Origin: Chryseobacterium sp. c4a
GTDB lineage: Bacteria > Bacteroidota > Bacteroidia > Flavobacteriales > Weeksellaceae
Direction: 5' to 3'
DNA: 64,000 nt
Assembly (NCBI RefSeq): GCF_009900745.1
Contig: NZ_WXVU01000001.1
Span: 744,001-808,000, forward strand
Shown here piece by piece: positions 24,853 through 34,354 of the stretch. The notes under the pieces were generated by a model, which made no database searches, was not told the DNA's origin, and saw only the letters and a list, made by a program, of their open reading frames with translations. Positions within the stretch are counted from its first letter, which is position 1, and each line of letters begins with the position of its first letter. Position numbers and translations under genes: made by a program.

Positions 24853-26829
24853 ATGAAAAAGAAAATTATTAACGAAAAAGAAATTCCTTCCAATGAGGAC
24901 TATTCAAAGTTTAAAAAAGCGCCCTTTGTACAAGAGAGCAATGCTAAAAGTATTTCTGATCATCTGATAGCAGGAATCAATCGTGTGGTAAAACTTGAAG
25001 TTCATGCGAATGGAAAACCTGTTATCCATTTTAAACATTTCAAATTAACGCAAAGTGCGGTAAAACATCATGAATTTGAAATCATTCTTGCCCATGACAG
25101 CCTGGAAAACAGACAGACCCAGAATCTTGAAGATGCCCATAAACTATTGGGAAAAAGATTAACCGCTACTTTCTCTTATAAAGATGTAGAAAATAGTCCG
25201 AATATGTCATTTGTAGGAGTAATAACTAATGTAGGATTCAGCCGGGAAAAAACCAGTCTTGGAGATGTTGTACTCAAAGGGTATAGTCCTACAATTTTAT
25301 TGGACGGAGCTCCCCATACTCAAAGTTTTGGCGGAACCCAACCTGTAAATATGGGAATTATTGCCAATGAAGTGATCAAACAAGGATTAGACAGTTCTGA
25401 TTTTGATTTTAATATTGATACGAACGACAGTTCTCAGATTTTGTACAGCAGCCAATACGAAGAAACCCATTACAATTATCTGGCAAGGATGGCTGAAGCG
25501 TATGGTGAACAATTCTTTTATGACGGCTATGTTCTTCACTTTGGAAAACTTCCCAAATCCGGCAACCAGCATATCCAATTAATTGAAGGAAGCAACGTAA
25601 ATGATGTAAGAATAGAGCTCAAAGCTGTACCCATTAAACCTCAGTTTTATGGATATAACAGTAATGAAAATGAAAAATTGACCTCGGGAGATACTTCTGT
25701 AAAGCACCTTGGAGATCTGGCAAGAACAGCTTATAACAATAATGATAAAATTTATAAAACACCTTCTTTAAAAGTTGCTCCTATCAGAGCAGTCACCCAT
25801 CTCGATGTGGAATACTCCCAGAAAAGTGCTTCCGGAAGCAAAGCAGTAGAAGTGATGAATGTTTCAGGCTCAACTTCCATTCCTTTTCTTCATCCGGGAT
25901 GTGTGGCAGATATAAAAATCCGGGAACAGGATTCTAATAAAACCCGCCATCTTACTACCCTTATGATTACCAAAACGGTTCATGAGGTGAATGCCAGAGG
26001 ATATTATACCGGAAGTTTTGAAGCCATTTCCGAAGGAACAGGATATATGCCCCAACCGGAATTTTACATGCCAAGACCGGAGCCTCAGATTGCAACGGTA
26101 GTTTCTAATACTGATCCTGCAGGGCAGGGAAGAATTAGTGTGAGGTTTGACTGGCAGCTGAATGAAACTACTGATTTTATTCGGATGATGAGTCCGGATG
26201 CCGGAGGAACAAATCAGATTACACAAAATCGTGGCTATGTAGCGATTCCTGAAGTAGGAGATCAGGTGATGGTTAACTTCCAGCATGGTCATCCTGACAG
26301 ACCTTTTGTAATGGGAGCCATGTTTCATGGTGGAACAGGTCTTGGTGGGGGAGTTAATAATCATATGCGTTCTATACAGACCAAGTCCGGTATAAAAATT
26401 TTGATGAATGATAACGAAGGAAGTGCCAACATCATTGATCCAAGCGGAAATAATTACCTGATGGACGGGCAGGGAAATATTATCATGACCGCACCCAATG
26501 ATATTACCTTCAATGCAGGGGGGAATTTATCCATTAACGTGGGACAAAATATGAGTACTACCGTTCAGATGAACTCCAGTGAATCTATTGGGGTCAATAA
26601 ATCCCTGAGTGTAGGAATGATGAATATGCTGACCGTAGGAAAAGATTTTGTCACCAATGTTATTGGAAAACTTAGCCATTATGTAAAAGGAGATATGGAA
26701 ACTTACGGTGAAAAAGAGCATAAAACTACTTCTCTAAAAGAAATGCAGGTAAGCAGTGGAAATAAGATAGAACATCACGCAGAAAAAGAACTAAACAACA
26801 ACAGCAATGAGAAATCTAAAAATCACTGA
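24853..26829 (+). CDS. vgrG: Type VI secretion VgrG-like tip protein
   Basis: A 658-residue spike protein of the Bacteroidetes type VI secretion system (subtype iii). Residues about 30-400 form the gp27-like head. The OB-fold domain starts near 410 (ATVVSNTDPAGQGRISVRFDW), with the typical GYVAIPEVGDQVMVNFQHGHPDRPFVMG stretch. A gp5-like needle repeat follows (about 500-640; GNNYLMDGQGNIIMTAPN). The trimeric spike delivers effectors bound to its tip. No sheath or membrane-complex genes are in the window, so this is an orphan vgrG island. It overlaps the next gene by 23 bases, so the downstream cargo genes are linked to it. Confidence 0.92.
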   Translation: MKKKIINEKEIPSNEDYSKFKKAPFVQESNAKSISDHLIAGINRVVKLEVHANGKPVIHFKHFKLTQSAVKHHEFEIILAHDSLENRQTQNLEDAHKLLGKRLTATFSYKDVENSPNMSFVGVITNVGFSREKTSLGDVVLKGYSPTILLDGAPHTQSFGGTQPVNMGIIANEVIKQGLDSSDFDFNIDTNDSSQILYSSQYEETHYNYLARMAEAYGEQFFYDGYVLHFGKLPKSGNQHIQLIEGSNVNDVRIELKAVPIKPQFYGYNSNENEKLTSGDTSVKHLGDLARTAYNNNDKIYKTPSLKVAPIRAVTHLDVEYSQKSASGSKAVEVMNVSGSTSIPFLHPGCVADIKIREQDSNKTRHLTTLMITKTVHEVNARGYYTGSFEAISEGTGYMPQPEFYMPRPEPQIATVVSNTDPAGQGRISVRFDWQLNETTDFIRMMSPDAGGTNQITQNRGYVAIPEVGDQVMVNFQHGHPDRPFVMGAMFHGGTGLGGGVNNHMRSIQTKSGIKILMNDNEGSANIIDPSGNNYLMDGQGNIIMTAPNDITFNAGGNLSINVGQNMSTTVQMNSSESIGVNKSLSVGMMNMLTVGKDFVTNVIGKLSHYVKGDMETYGEKEHKTTSLKEMQVSSGNKIEHHAEKELNNNSNEKSKNH

Positions 26830-27214
26830 TCCCTATCTTTTTCCGAGGATGGAAATCAATGATATTTTCGTTAATATCATGGGAAGCCAAAGCGTAGCCT
26901 TTCAGAACGAAAGAAATGGAGCCTGTTTTTTCTTTTCTCGAAAAGAGGAAGAGCTTCAGGGCGAAATTATCTATTATCATCTTGTGAACGGAAAACAAAA
27001 TGTTTTCTGTACCAATGGTTTTCGTTTTTCCTTCCAGGGAAAAACCTATGAACTGAATGCTCCCGGAGACTCTGTAAATGTAGAGGACGGATCCATCGTT
27101 GTTTGTTTAAAGTATAGCTATATGCTGGAGTTGCTGCAGAACAGTTTTTATGCGGAAAGTCAGGAAAAGGTATATGATTTTATAAAAGAAGAATTTTTAA
27201 TACTATTATCATGA
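26807..27214 (+). CDS. Uncharacterised VgrG-linked protein, 135 aa
   Basis: I do not recognise this family. It is a small, probably cytoplasmic, beta-rich protein with segments such as SQSVAFQNERNGACFFFSRK and TNGFRFSFQGKTYELNAPGD. Its start overlaps the end of vgrG by 23 bases and its stop overlaps the phospholipase-effector start (ATGA), so it is locked into the island. The position between spike and effector is where T6SS adaptor or chaperone proteins usually sit, so an effector-loading role is a reasonable guess from context only. Confidence 0.7.
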   Translation: MRNLKITDPYLFPRMEINDIFVNIMGSQSVAFQNERNGACFFFSRKEEELQGEIIYYHLVNGKQNVFCTNGFRFSFQGKTYELNAPGDSVNVEDGSIVVCLKYSYMLELLQNSFYAESQEKVYDFIKEEFLILLS

Positions 27215-28830
27215 GCATAGAATATTTCGTAGAAGGAAAAATAAAAATTGAGGTAAAAGGAGATTATAAGGTATTTTCTAAGGGAAATATCACCTTCAAT
27301 AGCGAAAACTCTCTGGAACAATCCGGAAAAGAATCCGGGGTTAGCTATAATAAAGCAAAAACGATACACCCCAATGATAGCCCCGTAAATTTATTGGAGG
27401 TAAGTCTCAATCTTTTTTTTGATGGCACTCAAAACAATAAAACCAATACTGATCTTGGGAAGGATTACGAGGAATCTAACCATGATGATGACAGCTATAC
27501 CAATGATTATTCTAATGTAGCCAGAGGGTTTGATGCTGTAGATCCTACTGTTGAACATCAAATCCGTGTCTATATAGAAGGTATCGGAACTAAAGATGGG
27601 GAGAGTGAAATGCATTTTTTTGGGAATGTTCCTAATACTGGGATCTTATTTGGGACAGATGGGCGTGGAGTAAGAGCAAAAGTAACGAAAGGCTGTGTGG
27701 AAGCAGGAAAAAAGCTGGCAAAATATACCCAGAAAGACATTCATCTGAAAATAAATGTATTTGGTTTTAGCCGTGGGGCGACTGCTGCAAGGCATTTTCT
27801 GCATATTGCTACGAACCGTGCCAGAATTCTTAAAGGATCTAGCAAAGATGGAATGGCGATTCCACCTCATGAAGCAGAAGGTAAACGAATTAAAGTAAGA
27901 CTGGATGACGATCTGGTATTGAACTATGGTTATTTTGGAGCTTGTTTGATTGATAATAAGGTAGTTCCTAAAAAAATAACATTCAACTTTGCCGGGCTAT
28001 ATGATACGGTAGCTTCTTACGGGATGAATCACCGGGAAAAGTCGGTGGCTGGAATACCCATTATTCATGGGGATACCAAACAGCTTGGGTTGGATGCTGT
28101 AAAAAAGTCCTATTTTACTTTACAGATTGCGGCTGATAACGAATATCGTGATAATTTCGATTTAACAAATATTGATAGTACAGGAGTAAAAGGATTACAA
28201 TTTATATTACCTGGTGTGCATTCTGATATTGGAGGCTGTTACGTCAACCAGAATGAAGAAAAAGTAGATCTGTATACAGAAAGAGAAAATGGAGGAAGAA
28301 GGTGTGAACAGTTCAGGAAAATATTAATAGAGGAAGGTTGGTATACTCGGGATGAAATTGAAGTAAAAAAGATCATCTCTGTACACAAATATGGTGTCAA
28401 TACAAAATACATATTAGTAGGGACAAGAAGACCATTTAATACTTATGATAAGGTATCGCTCAATACAATGTTTTATTATTCAAGTCAAGAGCAGTTTGGA
28501 GTTAAATATAAACAAAAGATGATTGATAGTCACAAAATCACAGATCCTTTCCTAATTGAAATACATAATCAGTTAAAAAATTATATGAATGCTTGCAGTA
28601 CATTACGAAATACTTATATAGCAGAATTCAACAGAAATAATTCATCGGGAGACTACTTATCAAAAATAAAAACTTTGCATTATGAAGATTTTGTAGATTT
28701 GGACAAACTTAAAATATTGAGAAATAAATATCTTCATTGGTCTGCCAGTGCCACTAAAATAGGATATGGGCCAAGAGTAGGAAAGGTTGAGAGTGGAAAA
28801 AATCGTACAAGAAACATACAATATGGGTAA
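27211..28830 (+). CDS. Tle1-like (DUF2235) type VI phospholipase effector
   Basis: A 539-residue alpha/beta-hydrolase resembling Tle1 lipase effectors. The nucleophile motif GFSRGA places Ser187. The likely acid is Asp265 (FAGLYDTVAS) and the histidine is His337 (LPGVHSDIGGCY), giving the family triad. The opening block NLFFDGTQNN is typical of DUF2235. The first 55 residues form a separate extension (IKIEVKGDYKVFSKGNITFN ... GVSYN) that precedes the catalytic fold and may direct loading onto the spike. It probably attacks membrane phospholipids of rival cells. Candidate immunity genes follow immediately. Confidence 0.85.
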   Translation: MSIEYFVEGKIKIEVKGDYKVFSKGNITFNSENSLEQSGKESGVSYNKAKTIHPNDSPVNLLEVSLNLFFDGTQNNKTNTDLGKDYEESNHDDDSYTNDYSNVARGFDAVDPTVEHQIRVYIEGIGTKDGESEMHFFGNVPNTGILFGTDGRGVRAKVTKGCVEAGKKLAKYTQKDIHLKINVFGFSRGATAARHFLHIATNRARILKGSSKDGMAIPPHEAEGKRIKVRLDDDLVLNYGYFGACLIDNKVVPKKITFNFAGLYDTVASYGMNHREKSVAGIPIIHGDTKQLGLDAVKKSYFTLQIAADNEYRDNFDLTNIDSTGVKGLQFILPGVHSDIGGCYVNQNEEKVDLYTERENGGRRCEQFRKILIEEGWYTRDEIEVKKIISVHKYGVNTKYILVGTRRPFNTYDKVSLNTMFYYSSQEQFGVKYKQKMIDSHKITDPFLIEIHNQLKNYMNACSTLRNTYIAEFNRNNSSGDYLSKIKTLHYEDFVDLDKLKILRNKYLHWSASATKIGYGPRVGKVESGKNRTRNIQYG

Positions 28831-29824
28831 GATAATTTTTAAATCAACAACATTGAATAAAGTATTATATATTTTAGGTATACTTTGTGGTATTATTTGT
28901 TCGGGGCAAAAGATTCCCAACTTGGAAGGAGAATATTATTTAAAAGAAAGCAAAGCAGGTCTTTATATTTTTAATAAAAACCAGTTTCTTGTTTTAGGGT
29001 ATGCTACTGCAGTTAAAGGAAAAGTAGAGGTGATGGATGATGAGGTGATTTTTAAAGTAGATAATCCTGATAATACTTTTTTATTGTACGGAAGAGACTC
29101 AGGAAATGATCGGATATTTTTTGACGAAAATATATTAAGACATGGCATTCTCTTTGGATATGCGCCCACAAAAGAAACGGAACCGTTGCTAAAATCTGTA
29201 CAAAAAGAAAAATCTATTTACTGTTGGTCTCAAAAATATTTTTTGCCTTATAAGAATGATGATTTTTTTATAATCAGATCAGAAGATGATCCCAATTTAT
29301 TGACTTATTTTAATAATGATAAGAAGTACACAGATCTTTTATTGGAATATCTTCCTGCAGATCAAGATGTGTCCTTTTTAAATGAAATATTTCTTATTAA
29401 AAATGGGAAATTACATTTTGATAAGAAAAATGTACAAAAGAGAGACTTACATCTTACAGCTGAAATTAAAAAAATTATAACTGAAATTGATCAGGTAGAT
29501 TCTGTGTTCAATAAAGAAGTTATATATCTTAATGAAGAATATCAACCAGTTGTGAGTGAGGCTGTTGATCTTAAACAGTATTCTTATAATAAATTATCAA
29601 ATCAGTATACAAGAAAGAAAATATTAAAAACTGATCAAGAAAGTATTAATATTTTATATAAGTATGATAAAATAACTCCTATAATATATTCAAATGCTAA
29701 ATTCAAACAGGATACTAATAGTTTTTTTAATGTGAAATGTTTAAAAACACCTAAAGCATTTATAGAGGAAAATAATGACAAAAAAGCAAAAGATAGTACG
29801 GTTTACATAGAACCTATGAAGTGA
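28823..29824 (+). CDS. Membrane-anchored or periplasmic protein, candidate immunity factor (333 aa)
   Basis: I do not recognise this family. The ATG at 28823 overlaps the effector's stop region and gives a basic N-terminus plus a hydrophobic segment (KVLYILGILCGIICSG), so I prefer it to the upstream ATG at 28787. The remainder is beta-rich and polar, without known motifs, and begins PNLEGEYYLKESKAGLYIF. The coding sequence is visibly more AT-rich than vgrG, hinting at separate acquisition. Location after a Tle1-like effector and predicted periplasmic exposure suit an immunity protein; this is inference. Confidence 0.7.
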   Translation: MGKIIFKSTTLNKVLYILGILCGIICSGQKIPNLEGEYYLKESKAGLYIFNKNQFLVLGYATAVKGKVEVMDDEVIFKVDNPDNTFLLYGRDSGNDRIFFDENILRHGILFGYAPTKETEPLLKSVQKEKSIYCWSQKYFLPYKNDDFFIIRSEDDPNLLTYFNNDKKYTDLLLEYLPADQDVSFLNEIFLIKNGKLHFDKKNVQKRDLHLTAEIKKIITEIDQVDSVFNKEVIYLNEEYQPVVSEAVDLKQYSYNKLSNQYTRKKILKTDQESINILYKYDKITPIIYSNAKFKQDTNSFFNVKCLKTPKAFIEENNDKKAKDSTVYIEPMK

Positions 29825-29857
29825 GTTAAACTAATTTTACATTTTAATAACTAAAAT

Positions 29858-30925
29858 ATGAAAACTATTTTTTACTATTTAATTTTCTTATTAATTTTTA
29901 CACAATGTCAAAAGATGGATGATAAAAAAATGGCTTTCCAGGTAGAAATATCGCAGCCTGATAATAAATATGAAATTACCCCTGTTTTTGATAAAATAAA
30001 AACGTTGGAAGGAAACCGTGCAGGATTGCCTTATGGAAGTTCTTCCGGGAATTGGGGAGATTCAGGATCATCGTGGACGGAACAATATGGAACCCCTATT
30101 GGTGCAGATATTACTTATTATGCTGATTATGAAAATAAGTATTATCATCTGGATGCAGATTTTTCAGTGGATATTATAAAAGATTATATGGAACGGGCTT
30201 ATTCCAGATGGGATGATTTAAAAGGCGAGACTCAAGAATATAAGAAATTGGGTAGAGGATATAGTGCCTCCAATGGTGTTAATGCTTATGATAGTTTTTC
30301 TACATTAGTTTTTGGCTTTGCCCCTAAAGGCATGGTGGTGGTATGGCTCAATTTTGGAAATACCCGTATAGAACTGGGAAGATATCAGGCTGAGCCTGTT
30401 ACAGATCCAGCAGAGATAGCCAAAGCAAAAGAAAAATACCTTAAGATGTATCGTATAAGCCCTGAACGTTATGTGGAGTCCCAGAAAGAATATTTTATTC
30501 CTGATGCCAGTCCAAAAGAATGGGATGATTACAGACAGCGTTACCATTGGCGTCCGGTGGTTACATCTGCCAATCCAAAATTCAGATTGTTTGAAGTACT
30601 CAATTATACTTATAACGGGGAAAAAGAAGGGGCATTAAGGCCGTGGGTTTTAAATATGCCTTATAAAGAAAGAGCGATTCCTCAGGAAATGGTATTTACA
30701 TGGGAAACCGGAAAAGAAAAACAGGAACAACGAAATGCCCGTGCTTTTTTCAACTGGGAAAAGACCAATGAAGCGTTTAAACAGGCAGGAAATAAGATCG
30801 ATATGCAAGTGAAAATTGCTCCGGATAATGATTCTATAGAAATTTTACTCAATGGTAAGCCTTTGGAAACGGACAGTATCCGTATTTACCAATGGTCAGG
30901 AGATTATAAGGAAAGCTATAAGTAA
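29858..30925 (+). CDS. DUF2931-like lipoprotein, candidate T6SS immunity protein
   Basis: A 355-residue lipoprotein. The signal MKTIFYYLIFLLIFTQC ends in a lipobox with Cys17. The mature part has the DUF2931 pattern: a GNWGDSGSSWTEQYGTPIGAD opening, then RWDDLKGETQEYKKLGRGY and the FGFAPKGMVVVWLNF strand. DUF2931 lipoproteins often accompany T6SS effectors in Bacteroidetes and would protect the periplasmic face of membranes. It is the last gene of the island, 33 bases after the preceding one and followed by a terminator. Family assignment is moderately sure; the role is inferred from context. Confidence 0.72.
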   Translation: MKTIFYYLIFLLIFTQCQKMDDKKMAFQVEISQPDNKYEITPVFDKIKTLEGNRAGLPYGSSSGNWGDSGSSWTEQYGTPIGADITYYADYENKYYHLDADFSVDIIKDYMERAYSRWDDLKGETQEYKKLGRGYSASNGVNAYDSFSTLVFGFAPKGMVVVWLNFGNTRIELGRYQAEPVTDPAEIAKAKEKYLKMYRISPERYVESQKEYFIPDASPKEWDDYRQRYHWRPVVTSANPKFRLFEVLNYTYNGEKEGALRPWVLNMPYKERAIPQEMVFTWETGKEKQEQRNARAFFNWEKTNEAFKQAGNKIDMQVKIAPDNDSIEILLNGKPLETDSIRIYQWSGDYKESYK

Positions 30926-31025
30926 GTTTTTCAATCAGTTTTTCTTTTAAAGCGTCTGTCAGAACAATCCCTTTTCTAGTCTTTTTTCGGAAGATAAGAG
31001 AAAAAATTTCCACATTAAATAAAAT

Positions 31026-31052
31026 AAAACCCTGATTATTTCAGGGTTTTTG
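31026..31052 (+). terminator. Rho-independent terminator after the T6SS island
   Basis: AAAACCCTGA / TCAGGGTTTT form a perfect 10-bp stem followed by Ts, about 100 bases after the island's last stop codon and before dnaK. Confidence 0.85.
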
Positions 31053-31153
31053 TCTTGATTGTGTCATTTTGTCACAAAAAAAGGTATGGTATAAATGTTG
31101 TGAAATAGACAGTGTAAATTAAATATTAAAAATTAGAAAAAAATAAAAATATT

Positions 31154-33049
31154 ATGAGTAAAATAATTGGAATTGACTTAGGAACAACCAACTCTTGTGT
31201 TGCTGTAATGGAGGGTAAAGACCCTGTTGTTATTCCTAACGCAGAAGGTAAAAGAACAACTCCTTCTATCGTAGCATTTACAGAAGATGGAGAAAGAAAA
31301 GTAGGTGATCCTGCAAAAAGACAGGCTGTAACCAACCCAACTAAAACAGTTTATTCTATCAAAAGATTTATCGGAACGCACTTTAAAGAAGATGCTAAGG
31401 AGATCTCAAGAGTACCTTATAAAGTGGTTGCAGGTCCAAACGATACTGTAAAAGTAAAAATTGACGATAGAGAATATACTCCACAAGAAATTTCTGCAAT
31501 GACTCTTCAGAAAATGAAGAAAACTGCTGAAGATTATCTTGGACAAGAGGTGACAAGAGCAGTAATCACTGTTCCTGCATACTTCAACGATGCTCAAAGA
31601 CAAGCTACTAAAGAAGCTGGTGAAATCGCTGGTCTTAAAGTAGAAAGAATTATCAACGAGCCTACAGCTGCAGCGTTAGCTTACGGTCTTGATAAAAACC
31701 ATAAAGATCAGAAAATTGCTGTTTATGACCTTGGTGGTGGTACTTTCGATATCTCTATCCTTGATTTAGGTGATGGTGTATTCGAAGTATTATCTACAAA
31801 CGGTGATACTCACTTAGGAGGTGATGACTTTGATGATGTGATCATCAACTGGATGGCTGATGAGTTCAAAGCTGAAGAAGGTGTAGATTTAAAATCAGAT
31901 GCAATTGCACTTCAAAGATTGAAAGAAGCTGCTGAAAAAGCAAAAATCGAATTATCTTCTTCTCCACAAACTGAGATCAACTTACCATATATTACTGCTA
32001 CAGCTACAGGGCCTAAACACTTAGTGAAGACTTTAACTAAAGCTAAATTCGAGCAATTATCTGCAGATCTAGTAAGAAGATCTATGGAGCCAGTTGCTAA
32101 AGCATTAAAAGATGCAGGTTTATCAACTTCTGATATTGATGAGGTAATCTTGGTAGGAGGTTCTACAAGAATCCCAATCATCCAGGAAGAAGTAGAAAAA
32201 TTCTTCGGTAAAAAACCATCTAAAGGAGTTAACCCGGATGAGGTTGTAGCTATTGGTGCAGCAATCCAGGGAGGAGTATTAACAGGAGACGTAAAAGACG
32301 TATTACTTCTTGACGTTACACCACTTTCTTTAGGTATCGAAACTATGGGTTCTGTATTCACTAAATTAATTGAAGCGAATACTACAATCCCAACTAAGAA
32401 ATCTGAAGTATTCTCTACAGCTTCTGACAACCAGCCAGCGGTAAGCATCAGAGTAGGACAAGGAGAAAGATCTATGTTCAACGATAACAAAGAAATCGGT
32501 AGATTCGACCTTACAGATATTCCACCAGCACCAAGAGGAGTTCCTCAAATTGAAGTAACTTTCGATATTGATGCAAATGGTATCCTAAGTGTATCTGCTA
32601 AAGATAAAGGAACTGGTAAAGAGCAGTCTATCAAAATCCAGGCTTCTTCAGGTCTTTCTGATGAAGAAATCGAAAGAATGAAAAAAGAAGCTCAGGAAAA
32701 CTCTGCAGCTGATGCTAAGAGAAAAGAAGAAGTTGAGATCTTCAACAAAGCTGATGGATTGATCTTCCAAACTGAAAAACAATTAAAAGAATTCGGTGAA
32801 AAACTTTCTGCTGACAAAAAAGCAGCAATTGAAGCAGCTCACGGAGAATTGAAAACTGCTTTCGAAGCTAAAAATGTTGATGACGTAAAAGCTAAAACTG
32901 AAGCGTTAGATGCAGCATGGATGGCAGCTTCTGAAGAATTATATGCAGCAGGTCAACAGCCGGGTGCTGATGCTGGTGCTCAAAACGCTGGCGGAAACAA
33001 CGCTGGTGCTGAAGATGTACAAGATGCAGACTTTGAAGAAGTAAAGTAA
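31154..33049 (+). CDS. dnaK: Molecular chaperone DnaK (Hsp70)
   Basis: A 631-residue Hsp70. The N-terminal nucleotide-binding domain shows [13 protein letters not shown] (about 5-17), the [13 protein letters not shown] phosphate loop and the [10 protein letters not shown] adenosine motif. The substrate-binding domain follows (about 385-500), and a lid ending in the [12 protein letters not shown] tail that resembles the usual EEVKD-type C-terminus. It folds nascent and stressed proteins with DnaJ and GrpE, which are not adjacent here. It stands alone between terminators, as in many Bacteroidetes. No CIRCE operator is apparent upstream. Confidence 0.98.
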   Translation: MSKIIGIDLGTTNSCVAVMEGKDPVVIPNAEGKRTTPSIVAFTEDGERKVGDPAKRQAVTNPTKTVYSIKRFIGTHFKEDAKEISRVPYKVVAGPNDTVKVKIDDREYTPQEISAMTLQKMKKTAEDYLGQEVTRAVITVPAYFNDAQRQATKEAGEIAGLKVERIINEPTAAALAYGLDKNHKDQKIAVYDLGGGTFDISILDLGDGVFEVLSTNGDTHLGGDDFDDVIINWMADEFKAEEGVDLKSDAIALQRLKEAAEKAKIELSSSPQTEINLPYITATATGPKHLVKTLTKAKFEQLSADLVRRSMEPVAKALKDAGLSTSDIDEVILVGGSTRIPIIQEEVEKFFGKKPSKGVNPDEVVAIGAAIQGGVLTGDVKDVLLLDVTPLSLGIETMGSVFTKLIEANTTIPTKKSEVFSTASDNQPAVSIRVGQGERSMFNDNKEIGRFDLTDIPPAPRGVPQIEVTFDIDANGILSVSAKDKGTGKEQSIKIQASSGLSDEEIERMKKEAQENSAADAKRKEEVEIFNKADGLIFQTEKQLKEFGEKLSADKKAAIEAAHGELKTAFEAKNVDDVKAKTEALDAAWMAASEELYAAGQQPGADAGAQNAGGNNAGAEDVQDADFEEVK

Positions 33050-33077
33050 GAAGTTTCAATAACGATTACTACTAATA

Positions 33078-33112
33078 ATAAATCGCGGTAAACTAAGTTT
33101 GCCGCGATTTAT
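33078..33112 (+). terminator. Rho-independent terminator after dnaK
   Basis: ATAAATCGCGG pairs with CCGCGATTTAT, with additional inner pairing, about 30 bases after the dnaK stop; GTTTT follows. Confidence 0.88.
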
Positions 33113-33124
33113 GTTTTCTAACCA

Positions 33125-33357
33125 TTAGCATACACTGTTCAATAGACAAGCAGAACAGCTATAGTTGGTATTGAAGTCTGAAAAAGAATATTCCCTGTTG
33201 TTGACAATTGCCTTAACAAAAATAATGTTACCCTGGTTGGCACCTGTAAAGACTCCTATCAATCTTACTTCTACTTTTTATATACTTCTCCATCCAGCAT
33301 AATCTGTCTTGTCGTTCTAGTTGGAGCTCCACTACTTCCGTTCATAGGAATTCTCAT
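33125..33357 (-). pseudogene. Small frameshifted gene or -1 frameshift candidate
   Basis: A 28-codon frame starts at the ATG at 33357 (MRIPMNGSSGAPTRTTRQIM) and stops at TAG 33273-33271 directly after Lys-Lys (AAA AAG). In the -1 frame the coding sequence goes on without interruption from GTA GAA GTA AGA to the TAA at 33125, giving a tail that contains GVFTGANQGNIIFVKAIV and ends SCSACLLNSVC. Joined, the product would be 77 residues. The junction sits on an A-rich run, so either a single-base loss, a sequencing error or a -1 slip would explain it. I recognise no family. It lies inside a 554-bp gap; the remainder (33358-33603) shows no other gene. Confidence 0.45.
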
Positions 33358-33603
33358 TATTTACCCTGATAAAAAATGCTTAAAAGTTTGTCACAAATGA
33401 ATTACACTGTGTGTCTTTATTTCGGAAATGTAATAAGGGCTTTTGGTATGGTCAAAATTTTAGCTTTAGAATATTTTTTTTGTTTCTGAAGATGAAATTA
33501 TGGTAGAGAATACTAAATAATCTGATGATATTGGAAAAGCTTGAAGATATTGTTTATCCCTTTTATACTTTAATCATAATGACAAAAATAAAAAATTTAA
33601 TAT

Positions 33604-34203
33604 ATGAAAATGATTTTGCATATCACATCAAGTGCTAGAGGAAACGATTCTTATAGTAGACAATTAGGTAAAGAAATAATTAATACTTTAAAAATCAAAG
33701 ACCCTTCAATCCGGATTAAAACATGGGATCTGGTAGAGGAGCATCCGCCATTATTTACGAATACGATGATTCAGGGATTTTATATGTCACCGGAAGATCC
33801 TGCTTATCATTCTTTTGAAGATTTGAAATATGCTAAGAATTTAGTAGGCAGAATTAATGAAGCAGACATTATTGTTATAAGTACTCCTACCTATAATTTT
33901 TCAATTTCTGCTCATCTTAAAGCTTGGATTGATCAACTGGTTCGGGTAGGTATTACGTACAGATTTGATCAAACGGGGAATAGAGTAGGACTTATTACGA
34001 ATAAAAAAGTCTATTTGGCAGTTGCTTCAGGTGGCAAAAAAGTTTCAGATCATCAGCAAAATGATTATATCTCCGATTATATAAAAGATGTTTTAAAAGC
34101 TTATGTAGGGATAACTGATGTTGTTACTTACAGAATAGAAGGAACTGCTTTCCCTGGGTTTATTCCTAATTATGAAGAATCATTAAATGATTTTCAATAT
34201 TAG
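33604..34203 (+). CDS. azoR: FMN-dependent NADH-azoreductase
   Basis: A 199-residue flavodoxin-like quinone/azo reductase. The FMN-phosphate site appears as TSSARGNDSYSRQLGKE at the N-terminus, and the isoalloxazine loop as STPTYNFSISAHLKAWIDQ, followed by VRVGITYRF. Length and motifs match AzoR, a cytoplasmic dimer that reduces quinones and azo compounds with NADH and defends against electrophiles. It appears to be transcribed alone and is followed by a hairpin. A long untranslated gap separates it from dnaK. Confidence 0.9.
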   Translation: MKMILHITSSARGNDSYSRQLGKEIINTLKIKDPSIRIKTWDLVEEHPPLFTNTMIQGFYMSPEDPAYHSFEDLKYAKNLVGRINEADIIVISTPTYNFSISAHLKAWIDQLVRVGITYRFDQTGNRVGLITNKKVYLAVASGGKKVSDHQQNDYISDYIKDVLKAYVGITDVVTYRIEGTAFPGFIPNYEESLNDFQY

Positions 34204-34261
34204 CAGAGGCACACAAAAACGCTGATCTAAGAAACACAAAAGGATAGCATTTCTTCAGAAT

Positions 34262-34298
34262 AGATAAAGCTCAAAAGATTGATCTCTGAGCTTTATCT
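34262..34298 (+). terminator. Hairpin after azoR
   Basis: AGATAAAGCTCA (34262-34273) pairs perfectly with TGAGCTTTATCT (34287-34298). A T-run is weak, so it may instead act as an RNA-end stabiliser. Confidence 0.6.
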
Positions 34299-34354
34299 TA
34301 TAGTTAATAAATACTGATATACGACTGGTAAAAAGTGAATTTCTTTGCTTATAG

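Noticed and set aside
31053..31153. CIRCE heat-shock operator before dnaK
   Set aside because: No TTAGCACTC-N9-GAGTGCTAA-like pair is present.
31912..32490. 192-codon open frame on the strand opposite dnaK
   Set aside because: It lies wholly inside dnaK in a shadow frame, which is common behind highly expressed genes with strong codon bias. It has no plausible start region and no recognisable domain.
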